In this document: positions 35,524 to 44,833 of the stretch, piece by piece
How positions within the stretch are numbered: the stretch's first letter is position 1
Layout: each line of letters opens with the position of its first letter
Assembly: GCF_048569485.1 (NCBI RefSeq)
Contig: NC_134357.1
Location: 228,034,735 to 228,098,734, forward strand
Source: Anomaloglossus baeobatrachus
Taxonomy: Eukaryota; Chordata; Amphibia; Anura; Aromobatidae
Length of the DNA: 64,000 bases
Direction of reading: 5' to 3'
Program-made: the position numbers and the translations under genes
The notes under the pieces: generated by a model
The model's database searches: none
What the model was told of the DNA's origin: nothing
The model's input: the letters and a program-made list of their open reading frames with translations, nothing else

Positions 35524-35970
35524 TGTGACGGGGTCCTTCTCCCATATCACACAATCAACAGAGTGAGAGATGGCTGTACAATCCAAAGAGCATTTATTCT
35601 AAGCAAATCAAATGGTCCATACCATAATCCACCATACAAAGGGTAAAATTAGCCCAAAAATATGCATATAATCCAAAAATGATAAATGTCCAGGTCTCTT
35701 TGGGGAGCTGCAGATTTTCCCTCAGAGGTTCAATCTTCCTGCCTCACTCTTGAAGTTCTCAAACAGACTGACTGAATTTCCCAGGTAAGCAAAGAGGTTG
35801 GGTGGATCCCAGGCCCCTTCCCTCAAACTTAGGAACAGGAACACTACAGAGGATGATAACCTACAGACAATACAATGTACACACAAGCAGTACAAATAAT
35901 AGACAGTGAACCAAGCTTAAAATACGAATCTACACAACATGATACACCTCCCCCTTATCCCACCATCACA
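35524..35970 (-). repeat. 3' LTR of the gag-only element
   Basis: 447 bp. The adjacent plus-strand pyrimidine run at 35971-35987 is, on the minus strand, the polypurine tract AGAAGGAGGGAGAGG. Confidence 0.9.
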
Positions 35971-36204
35971 ACCTCTCCCTCCTTCTGAATAAGGGAGTAT
36001 TCCATGAGGTCTACACAGACCTCTGGCCATCTCACTTAAGTCCATGTTGCTCAGTTGTGGATAGTCTATGGTTCTTCTTACTGGGACAGTCCATCAGCAT
36101 TCTGGTGTTGGCTTCTACGCTTGTATTGGATGGAGAAGCTGTAGCTAGTCACTTGTACAGCGGTAGGGTTGGAAGGGCAAGCTTCCCTTTGTATCCTCCT
36201 TCAC

Positions 36205-36495
36205 TCAAACTGTGTTTCCTGCACCCACAAATCGGCATTGTAGATCTCTCACATAATTTCCTACGAGAATATCTGCAGGCAGGCCGCTCATCACCCCATC
36301 CACACATTGCTTGACTCCAAAGCCAAAGTCCAGATCTACAGTCGCCATTGAGATATTCCTCCTTTGTCCTCCAGCCAATTCAATAACAATCCCTGGTCCA
36401 TGATGTATCGCCTCTCGCCAAACCACTCGGGGATTAGCTATTGTGAGAAATGCCCCGGAATCACAAAGTCCAATGACTCTCTGTCCATCCAGCAC
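36205..36495 (-). pseudogene. Retropepsin-type protease of the gag-only element, fossil
   Basis: The reading frame shows LCDSGAFLTIANPRVV, an aspartic protease active site, and later GLPADILVGNYV, like the second conserved region of retropepsins. It lies downstream of the zinc knuckles on the minus strand. Confidence 0.8.
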
Positions 36496-36556
36496 AACCT
36501 CCTGTAAGTGCTTACTTTGATGGTAGTTCGGCTGTAGAGAATGAACAGGTCATTCC

Positions 36557-38145
36557 TCAACCGACCAGCAGGGAAAGTGTTTTGCAAATGCCTAGGTTGC
36601 CACATCGATAACATCTCCTCTGCGTCGTACTCCTTCCAATGTACATTCTGGAGAAGGCAATAGGAGAACCTGTTGACAAAGGCCGGAGGCCATACACTGC
36701 AACAGGGGCATCTATGATGCAAGGGTCAGCAGTACACTCCGTTGGAGGTGGTGGTAACTCTTCCTGAGGCAGAATGGAATGCACAAAATGCACCGGACAA
36801 GATTGAGGTGTGTGGGGGTCCCTCCGAATCCTTGCGGGACAACTGGATTGCAGGTGCCCAGGTTGCCCGCACCCATAACATCTCCTCTCTGTGATTCCCC
36901 CAGGGCGTGGTTGGAACTGTTGGGGCCCTGAATTGTGAGATGTGGATGTCATCAGCCTGCAGCTCGGTAAAGGGGCAGATATAACTGGGGAGGGCCGAAG
37001 CGCAGGAGGATCAGACTGTGGCTTATTGTCCATAAGCCTCCTCCATTGCGGTCGGATAGTAAGGGCCTCATCAGCCAGTCAGCTGCAGCTCTATCCAAGG
37101 TGCACGGTGTGCACTGTCTGATCCATTCCCGTATTTCTGAGGGACACTTGTAAAGAAATTGTTCTATAAGAAATACCTGTATAACGTCTTCCACAGTGAA
37201 GGCGTCTTCCACTTCCAACCATCTTCGACATGCCTGGGACATCTTATGGGCATATATCCTAAACGATCCCCCTGTGGTGCATGGGAGGTCTCGGAACTGT
37301 GCCCTATGTGAGTCTGGGGTGATAGCATGGTATTCCAGAATAGTCCATTTTACAATGTTGTAATCCCGGTTCTGCTGTGAGTCAGTGGTGCGATAAGGCT
37401 CCGCAAGGCTTCCGTTCAGGAGTCCCACTAATAAATGCATCCAGCCAGAGTGGGGCACCTCCATCACGGCACACTGCTGCTCAAAGTTTTTGAAGAACTC
37501 TTCCACATCTCCGGAAGCCTCATCAAATGGTTTGAAGTCCGCCCGGGTGATCCGTACAGGATCCTGGATCGCTGGGTTTACACTCCGACTCACATTACTC
37601 TCTCTGTCGGACTCCATCGCTTCTTGTCTCCTCTGTGCTCGGCAAGCAGTCTGCTCCTTATATTCCTGAGATATACCGGGGCCAAGAGCTGCCATCTCTT
37701 CTTCGAACCACACCACCCACTGGCTTTTTGGGGCAGGAATACCCGTCCTCAGTGCTTGTCCGTCAGACATCTGGGAGGAGGTTGACTGGCTTGCACCCAC
37801 TAGTACAGTGTTTCTCAACTCTAGTCCTCAAGACCCACCAACAGATCATGTTTTCAGGTTTACCTCAATCAGGTTCTCAGGATTTCCTTAATGTTGCACA
37901 GGTGATGGAATTATACCCTGTCTAATATTGAGGAAAACCTGAAAACATGATCTGTTGGGGGTCTTGAGGACTGGAGTTGAGAAACACTGCACTAGTAGAT
38001 CAATTAAGGCTTCTTTACTCAGTCCCTGGTAGCTCAGGCCCAGATCTCTGGCTCTCTCCTTTAGACTGGATGCGGTCCAGTTTCTGTGCTCACTCTGTGG
38101 GTTGATCTCCATTGGGTTGTGCTCTGTTGATCCCACCGCTGCCAC
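36557..38145 (-). pseudogene. Gag of the gag-only element, fossil
   Basis: The N-terminal start near 38145 on the minus strand follows the primer binding site closely and shows LKERARDLGLSYQGLSKEAL, a SAP-like motif. The central gag part shows DVEEFFKNFEQQCAV and the SCAN-like PSEIREWIRQ near 37100. The C-terminal part has a CCHC knuckle, CYGCGQPGHLQSSC, and a second, degenerate one. A MITE lies within it (37806-37989). Confidence 0.85.
37806..37989. mobile_element. hAT-type MITE, 184 bp, with 8 bp target duplication
   Basis: The ends CAGTGTTTCTCAACTC and GAGTTGAGAAACACTG are inverted repeats, and the 8 bp duplication CACTAGTA is perfect on both sides (37798-37805, 37990-37997). Ends starting CAG and 8 bp duplications are the hAT signature. 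Most of the element is self-complementary. It is younger than the retroelement it sits in. Confidence 0.95.
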
Positions 38146-38147
38146 CA
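38130..38147 (-). promoter_or_regulatory. Primer binding site, tRNA-Leu type
   Basis: On the plus strand ATCCCACCGCTGCCACCA equals the 3' end (with CCA) of a vertebrate tRNA-Leu(AAG), as I recall that tRNA. On the minus strand TGGTGGCAGCGGTGGGAT begins two bases inside the 5' LTR, the usual position for priming minus-strand DNA synthesis. Confidence 0.8.
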
Positions 38148-38149
38148 GT

Positions 38150-38598
38150 TGTGACGGGGTCCTTCTCCCATATTACACAATCAACAGAGTGAAAGATGGC
38201 TGTATGATCTAAAGAGCATTTATTCTAAGCAAATCAAATAGTTCATGACATAATCCACCATACAGAGGGTAAAATAAGTCCAGAAATATGAATATAACCC
38301 AATAAGCACTAAATGTCCAGGTTTCTTTGGGGAGCCGCAGCTTTTCCGTCAGAGGTTCAATCTTCCTGCTTCACTCTTGAAGTTCTCAAACAGACTGACT
38401 GAATCTCCCAGGTAAGCAAAGAGGTTGGGTAGATGCCAGGCCCCTTCCCCCAAACGTAGGAACAGGAACACTACAGGGGGTAATTACCTACAGACAATAC
38501 AATGTACACACAGGCAGTAAAAATAATGGACAGTGAACCAAGCTTAAAATATGAATCTACACAACATGATACACCTGCCCCCATATCCCACCATCACA
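38150..38598 (-). repeat. 5' LTR of the gag-only element
   Basis: 449 bp copy beginning TGTGACGG on the plus strand, ending CCATCACA. Confidence 0.9.
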
Positions 38599-39475
38599 AC
38601 AAGGATGGACACAATACTATAGGGCAGAAGGATGGGCACATTACTATAGGGCTCAAGGATGGACACAATACTACAGGGCACAAGGATGGACACAATACTA
38701 CAGGGCACGAGGATGGGAGACATTACTACAAGGTATAATAATGGGAGACATTACTACAGGGGACAAGATGGGGACATTACTACAGGTGACAAGGATGAGC
38801 ACAATACTAAAGGGCACAAGGATGGGAGACATTACTACAGGGGACAAGATGGGGACATTACTACAGGGCACAATGATGGGGCACATGACTACAGGGCACA
38901 AGGATGGAACACATTACTACAGGGCACAAGGATGGGGCACATTAGTACAGGGGACAAGGATGAGGGAAAATTACTACATAGGACAAGGATGGGCACATTA
39001 CTATAGAATGGAGGACATTACTACAGGGCACAAGGAAGGAGGACATTACTACAGGGTACAGGGATGGGCACATTATTACAGGGCACAAGGAATGGGCACA
39101 TTACTCTAGGGCACAAGGATGAGAGATATTACTACAGGGGAGAAATGGGGACATTACTACAGGGGACAAGGATAGGGGATGTTACTACAGGGTACAAGGA
39201 TGGGCACATTACTACAGGGAAAAAGGATTGGGCACATTACTCTAGGGCACAAGGATGAGAGACATTACTACAGGGGAGAAATGAGGACATTACTACAGGG
39301 CACAAGGATGGGTGACATTACTACAGGACACAAAAATGGGGGACATTACTACAGAGCACAAGGATGGAGACATTATTACAGGATGGAGGGCATTACTACA
39401 GGGCACAAGGATGGGGGACATTACTACAGGGCATAAGGATGGGGAACTTTACTACACTATGAGGACATTACTACA
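38599..39475 (+). repeat. Minisatellite, ~30 bp unit, right block
   Basis: About 28 units such as GGGCACAAGGATGGG, GACATTACTACA, continuing the blocks at 28805 and 34874. Open frames of 64-122 codons across it come from the repeat. Confidence 0.92.
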
Positions 39476-39805
39476 AGATGTTGGCTAAGATTACTGTATG
39501 ATCCTGTTAATTGTAAAACAATATAACAAAAATGCTTTTTTATATATAAACTTAACTAAACAAAAAAGTGCAGGTTTGTTATAATCAAACAAAAAATGTT
39601 CAAAATAGTTATCCACAGGTGTATAGATAAAAAACATGGAATCACTAAAAAATGTCACTTTGTCCTGCAAAGAATGCAGCCCCCCTCAATTTTTTTTTCT
39701 ATGTGCGACCCATTCCCCCAGGGGCGTTTGAGACCCCTACTGTAGACCATAAACCCTTGAAGGAAGAGTCTCTCCCCTCTGTACCAGTTTGTCACTGTAA
39801 TTTTG
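39476..39805. other. No gene; possible hAT right end near 39742
   Basis: AT-rich sequence. GGGCGTTTGAGACCCCTACTG near 39722-39742 looks like the right terminus of a CAG-ended hAT-like repeat. Confidence 0.4.
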
Positions 39806-39809
39806 TTAA

Positions 39810-40706
39810 AGGGAACCTGTCTTCAGAAATTGAGCTTTAAACCTAAAAGATTCCCCCTCTGCAGCTCCTGGGCTGCATTCGAGCAAGGTTCCTGTACTTT
39901 TTGTGCCCCCTTTTAAACCAAATTAAACACTTTATAAAGTTGCACCTTTTTGTCTGCAATTCTTGTAAATTCTCCATGGGGGCGGGCTCTCTTGCGTCCG
40001 TTACTGTCCCTCCTTCTGGTTTACGCCGTCCCCCATTGCTTCATTTCATAGATCAGGACGCCGCCCACAGCGCCTGAGGTCCCGTGCACGCGAGGACTGC
40101 TGGTGACGTGGTCGCAGGCACGATATTATGGGCGGCGCTGTGAATGCATCACAAGTGCCCGCCCATAATACCGTGGCCGCGCTCTCCCCTTTGCCTCCTG
40201 TGTTCTGCGCAAGCACTGGCTAAATGATCCGACGTCACCTTTCCCATCTTGCCCTGCAGCAGGAAATAGATGGGAGGAGCGGATCAGGCCACCACAGGTT
40301 ACAAGGAGACGCTTGTGCAGAACGCAGGAGGCAAAGGGGAAAGTGCGGTCACGAGGTTATGGGCGGCACTTGCTGATGACACTCACAGCGCCGCCCATAA
40401 CATCGTGCCCGCGCAAAGCGTCACCAGCGGTCACACGTGCACACAGTGCACGGCACCGCTACAGTCGCACAGCGCATGCGCGGGACCACGGGCGCCCAGG
40501 GGCGGCGTCCTGAGGTTTGAAATTCAGCGTTCGGGGGCGGCGTAAATCGGCAGGATTTGCATATGAAAAGGTACAAGTTTATAAAGTATTTATTTTGGTA
40601 TAAAATGGGCCACAAAAACTATAGGAAGCTTGCTAGAATGCAGCCCAGGAGCTGCAGAGGGGGAAACTTTTAGGTTTACAGGTAAATTTCTGATGACAGG
40701 TTCCCT
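39810..40706. mobile_element. Kolobok-like non-autonomous element, TTAA-flanked, 897 bp
   Basis: Terminal inverted repeats of about 38 bp begin AGGGAACCTGTCTTCAGAAA at the left and AGGGAACCTGTCATCAGAAA on the other strand at the right, both continuing to AAACCTAAAAG. TTAA lies on both sides (39806-39809, 40707-40710). The interior is GC-rich and has no transposase. AGGG ends with TTAA targets fit Kolobok-type DNA transposons. Confidence 0.85.
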
Positions 40707-40736
40707 TTAATTATAACTAATAAATTGGGGTATAGA

Positions 40737-41185
40737 GATACTGATGAGATAGTGAGAAAATTCAATATGCATAAATCTTTCCCTATAAAAATACAATGTT
40801 TTATTAGAATTATTAAAACCAACACCGTGAGTAACCAACTTAACACAAACTAAAGTGCACAGGAAAGAAGATGGCTGACCTTAATACTATAAACCTTCCT
40901 GTGCACTACCTGAAAGCGGGGTCAGCGCCCTGGATATCGCTATGGCCCCCCACTCACCGTCGACTTTCCCTCACTGTCCCTAGAATCCCTGCCAGGAAAA
41001 AATTGCAGGTATCTATAAATATGATAAAGTGCAGAATTAATTGATTCAAAAACAATTGGCAGGTGGACAAGTGACGGGATCAAAAGAATACTTATCTCAA
41101 CTGATGTTTTGAGACCATGCTTGATGCCTCCTCTGATGCCTAAACACGTTTCCCTCATGAATGGGTTCTTCAGGAGGCCATTACA
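40737..41185 (-). repeat. Left arm of the Penelope-like element (inverted pseudo-LTR)
   Basis: About 440 bp that reads, reversed, as the arm at 43215-43660. Shared motifs include GGATATCGCTATGGC, GTCGACTTTCCCTCACTGTC and TTGGCAGGTGGACAAGTGAC on this strand. Confidence 0.85.
41138..41179 (-). ncRNA. Hammerhead-ribozyme-like motif, left arm
   Basis: On the minus strand: stem I strand GCCTC, core CTGAAGA, a stem II hairpin from ACCCAT to ATGAGG, then GAAA, a minimal stem III C-GT-G, and the cleavage-site UH as TT. The other stem I strand begins TAGGC and forms 4 pairs with one mismatch. Position 7 of the core CUGANGA may be any base. A 2-nt loop in stem III is the form known from Penelope-like elements. 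Confidence 0.7.
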
Positions 41186-41189
41186 AAGT

Positions 41190-42111
41190 TGTTGTGTGCC
41201 AGTGTTTTGTTCTGGTGAAAAGGTAAAATTCAACTGCTGTACGTCGGTAAGACCAAACGTGAATTTAGGAGAAGAGCGGGTGAGCACCTTGGGGACATAT
41301 GACATAAGTGGGATACTCCTTTAGCGAGACATATAAAGCGGGCTTTACACACTGCCACATCGCTAGCATTTGCTGGCGATGTTGAGTGCGATAGCACCCG
41401 CCCCCGTCGTACGGCCGATATGTGGTGATCGTTGCCGTAGAGAACATTATCGCTACGGCAGCGTCACAGGCACATACCTGCTCTGTGACGTCGTTCTGGC
41501 CGGCGAACCGCCTCCTTTCAAAGGGGGTGGTTCGTGCGGCATCACAGCGACGTCACAATGTAGGCGTCCAATAGAAGCGGAGGGGCGGAAATGAGCGGGA
41601 CGTAACATCCCGCCCACCTTCTTCCTTCCTCATTGCCGGTGGACGCAGGTAAGGAGATGTTCGTCACTCCTGTGGTGTCACACACAGCGATATGTGGTAC
41701 CGCAGGAACTAGAAACATCATAGCTAATAAGCAGAAAACGATTTTTTGTTTCAGGACGACCTCTCTGCGGCAAATGATTTTGACCGCTTTTGCAATCGTT
41801 TAAGTGTCACACACTGCGATCTCGTTAATGAACCCGGATGTACGTCACAAACACCGTGACCCCGACGATAATTCATTAACGATATCGTAGCGTGTAAAGC
41901 CCGCTTTAATGTAATCCATCATGGCAATATCCACCAGCTTTCTTTCAGTGTTACTGAGGTTGTTAGAACCAAAATTAGAGTGGGTGTTCATAATAAACAT
42001 CTATTCCAAAGGGAATGCGAGTGTTTATACAGAATGGAGTCTATTAACCCCAAGGGGCTCAATGAGCACTTGTCATTTGCCTGCTTTCTTTGAGGCGTCT
42101 TTTATTAAACT
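41190..42111 (+). pseudogene. Penelope-like GIY-YIG endonuclease, fossil
   Basis: The left part (41232-41335) shows LYVGKTKREFRRRAGEHL, the second half of the GIY-YIG motif region and the conserved arginine-rich helix. After a MITE insertion, the right part (41909-42111) shows NVIHHGNIHQL, then LFQRECECLYRM with the metal-binding glutamate region, and ends with GLNEHLSF, close to the normal C-terminus of these endonucleases. In the family this nuclease nicks the target for reverse transcription. The reading frame is broken, and the reverse transcriptase is not in the window. Confidence 0.85.
41337..41905. mobile_element. Foldback MITE, GCTTTACACG family, copy 3
   Basis: About 570 bp with ends AGCGGGCTTTACACACTGCC and GTAGCGTGTAAAGCCCGCT. 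It lies inside the Penelope-like endonuclease. The flanking bases are TAA at the left and TTA at the right. Confidence 0.85.
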
Positions 42112-43214
42112 CATGCAGTAGTTTCCTGAGACTTTTCATTGTCTTATATTATTTAAACCTTACTATAGATAAATGAATGGTTCCTTTTTAAGTACCCCCA
42201 ATTTCCCATGCTACATAAAATATTTTCCTACTATCAATCTTTGATAATGATTCTGGTTGCATTATGTCCTGCTATACCGGGTTGGTTATACCGCTAGCGT
42301 CGATTATTTTTTTTATTTTGTAATCAACACACCATTAGGGTTATCCCACCTCATATTCTCTCATTAAAATGTTATGTTCCTGCTCAACATTGTTGATATC
42401 CACGCCTGGGATATTGTGAAGTATTAATATGATTATTCTCTCCGTTTAGACATGCACTACATTTCAGCATAAGGTCCGCACATTATATCCAGGGTATATC
42501 CTACCTAATTATAAGTTTCTCTATGGTGAAAAACTTTGATGCAGGTTTCTGCTGTGCGCCTGCGCGGTTATTGTGCGTTCCAACCTGGTACACAGTTTGG
42601 GGTATGCGCAATATCGTCCGCTGTCCACTTACACACATGTGCTAGTTATATCATCGCGATCACTGCAAATTCCGTGCAGACGCAATTGGTCTGCGCTCCA
42701 ATGTGCAGCACACCATTGCGCATGCGCCATAGTGTCAGGACGAGACTTGGCCATATGCCGGGCGCTTGCGTGGGTCAGATTAAGTCTCACGATCACCAAA
42801 TATCCCGCGCAGACGCAACCGCTCTGTGCTCCACTATGATGCTCATTATATTGGCGCACGTTGACCTGTACACGCGCTTGATGCATGCACGAGCCACGTC
42901 AACCAATCACGACGTGAGACCTAGCATTTAAACCACGCATGCAGCATGGGACAGCATGGTCTCACGCTGCCGGAAACCATCTCCTGGACAATATGCACGC
43001 TTTTATCATATAGTGTGTGATCAACACCAGGTAATTGATGTTATGTTGGCATGGTATCTTTTCTGAGGGGATTACGGGTTGATAATCTGGGCTAATCTGA
43101 GCTTTATCAATTGATCAATTTTGTTATTATGTATGCCTATATCCTCATGTAAGAGCCATTGTGCTAGAAAGAGGGATACACCATGCCACCATTGTTGTTA
43201 TCCAAGCCATCATT
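42112..43214. other. Penelope-like 3' region, no gene
   Basis: AT-rich then GC-rich sequence with alternating GCGCATGCGC-type motifs between the endonuclease end and the right arm. I saw nothing coding. Confidence 0.5.
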
Positions 43215-43660
43215 TAATTGTATCAATCTTTTGGCCTCCTGAGGAACCCATTTATGGGGGAAATGTGTTGAGGCATCAGGCGAAGCATCAGGCATGGTCT
43301 CAAAACATCACTTGAGACAAGTAATCTTTTGATCCCGTCACTTGTCCACCTGCCAATTGTTTTTGAATCGATTAATTCTGCACTTTATCATATTTATAGA
43401 TACCTGCACTCTTTTCCTGCAGGGATTCTAGGGACAGTGAGGGAAAGTCGACGGTGAGTGTTGGCGCCATAGCGATATCCAGGGCGCTGACCCCGCTGTC
43501 AGGTAGTGCACTGGAAGGTTTATTGTATTAGGGTCAGCCATCTTCTTTCCTCTGCACTTTAGTTTGTGTTAAGTTGGTTACTCACGGTGTTCGTTTTAAT
43601 AATTATAATAAAACGTATTTTTATAGGGAAAGATTTATGCAGAATTGTAATTAATAATTG
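43215..43660 (+). repeat. Right arm of the Penelope-like element (pseudo-LTR)
   Basis: It starts just before the hammerhead-like motif and ends near TTATGCAGAATTG. It is in the same orientation as the endonuclease, as expected for a 3' pseudo-LTR. Confidence 0.8.
43233..43274 (+). ncRNA. Hammerhead-ribozyme-like motif, right arm
   Basis: Stem I strand GCCTC (43234-43238 region), core CTGAGGA at 43239-43245, stem II ACCCATTTATGGGG, then GAAA at 43260-43263, short stem III T-GT-G, UH as TT, then GAGGC, which pairs perfectly with GCCTC. All invariant core bases (CUGANGA, GAAA, UH) are present. Stem III is weaker than in the left arm (a wobble pair in place of C-G). Confidence 0.72.
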
Positions 43661-44398
43661 TGTGTAAACACCTTTTTACATGTAGAGCACCATGGATTTA
43701 ATGATGCTTTAAAAATAAATATAATTTATAGTGAAAACTTTAAATGACCCGTTAGACAAATTATAAAGTTAGGTGAGATATCCACATATATCTGTCGCCA
43801 TAATGCTCGGCCCTATGTGTCAGCCTGTATCCAGATCTTTTGCTCGTTAGACATTAATTAGGAGGTAGGGAAGGTTGACCCTCTGGCTCTGGTCACTGGG
43901 GGAATAAAATGGAATCTTGGTGAGGAGGGGTGGACCAGCTGGGCTATGAATAGGAGAAAGACAGATGCCTTGAGAGTGAAAAGATAGCTGAAGAAGAGGT
44001 TGGTGGGGGTTGTGAGTGCACAGGAGAGCAAAAGATTTATTCACAGACAATAGAAAAGAGAATTAATAATGTCCTGGGAAAAAGGGCTTTTCTCACAGTC
44101 CTTAAGTACCCCTAACTGTTGCCCTCTGTCACAGCGACACTCCTGTGGTATGAACCAGACAGGAGTTTCCTTTCAAATGACCATCATATTACCTCATTGA
44201 AAACCACCACCTTCACAAATGTAGTGTTATACAAAGCACTGTGCTCCAACACCCGTTGTATAAAGGCAGTAACCTTCAGCATTGTAGCGGCACAGCATGG
44301 GGGCACCAAATTCATTGGGGGCACAAAACGACATCCCCAGCCACCACTGCCTGTACTGTATGTATGATCAAGGATGCTAGGCCCAAGGAAATTTTCAC
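43661..44398. other. No gene; a degenerate retroposon tail
   Basis: Near 43668-43725 ACATGTAGAGCACCATGG and ATAAATATAATTTA look like a diverged copy of the retroposon tail at 19930-20168. The rest is unrecognised. Confidence 0.4.
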
Positions 44399-44401
44399 TT
44401 A

Positions 44402-44793
44402 GGTTGCTTTCACACATCCAGTTTGTGCTCTGCGGCACAATCTGGCCCAAAAACCTATGCAGCGGATTTGGCGAAATAAACGGATCCGTTGCATAAGTTT
44501 TTCCATGCGGCCCGTCCAGTTTTTGCCGGATGCGGCTTGATACTGAGCATGCACAGTGCAAACAACCGCATCCGGCGGCCGGATGCGGGTTTTGCCGCAG
44601 GACGCCACATCCGGCGTCCATAGGCTTGCATTGTAAATTAAGCCGCATCGCGATGCGTTTTTTTCGCCGCACTAAAAAACGGCAAGTCTATGCGGGAAAA
44701 AACGCAACCGGCGAGAAAAAAAAACGGTTGCGTTTTTTTCTGCAGAGCGCCGGATTGTGCCGCAGAGCAAAAACCAGATGTGTGAAAGCAGCC
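44402..44793. mobile_element. Harbinger-like MITE, TTA target duplication, 392 bp
   Basis: The ends GGTTGCTTTCACACATCCAG and CAGATGTGTGAAAGCAGCC are inverted repeats, and TTA flanks both sides (44399-44401, 44794-44796). TTA/TAA three-base duplications are typical of PIF/Harbinger. The interior is rich in GCCGGATGCGG. A left end of the same family occurs at 25159. Confidence 0.85.
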
Positions 44794-44833
44794 TTAGCAG
44801 CCAGCAAGCGCTGCTGATTCTACTAGCAGCATC

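Larger units (their letters stand above)
35524..38598 (-). mobile_element. LTR retrotransposon with gag and protease only, broken
   Basis: A 3.1 kb fossil on the minus strand. LTRs of 447 and 449 bp (35524-35970 and 38150-38598) have ends TGTGACGG and CCATCACA, and the 5 bp target duplication ACAAG is perfect (35519-35523, 38599-38603). Between them lie gag with zinc knuckles and a protease with DSGA. No reverse transcriptase, RNase H or integrase is recognisable, so it is a non-autonomous form. A hAT-type MITE sits in gag. The LTRs differ by roughly 10% by eye, so it is old. It has several breaks. Confidence 0.92.
40737..43660 (+). mobile_element. Penelope-like element, 5'-truncated, with inverted terminal arms
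   Basis: The core on the plus strand encodes a GIY-YIG endonuclease end and is followed by about 1.1 kb of GC-rich 3' sequence and a terminal repeat arm (43215-43660). An inverted copy of that arm lies upstream (40737-41185). Both arms hold a hammerhead-like motif. Penelope-like elements carry reverse transcriptase plus GIY-YIG endonuclease and have pseudo-LTRs, often inverted, with hammerhead ribozymes. The reverse transcriptase is missing here. A foldback MITE interrupts the endonuclease. Confidence 0.85.

Noticed and set aside
34789-39436. Glycine/threonine-rich frames up to 231 codons (TGHKDG repeats)
   Set aside because: These are translations of the 30-bp minisatellite.
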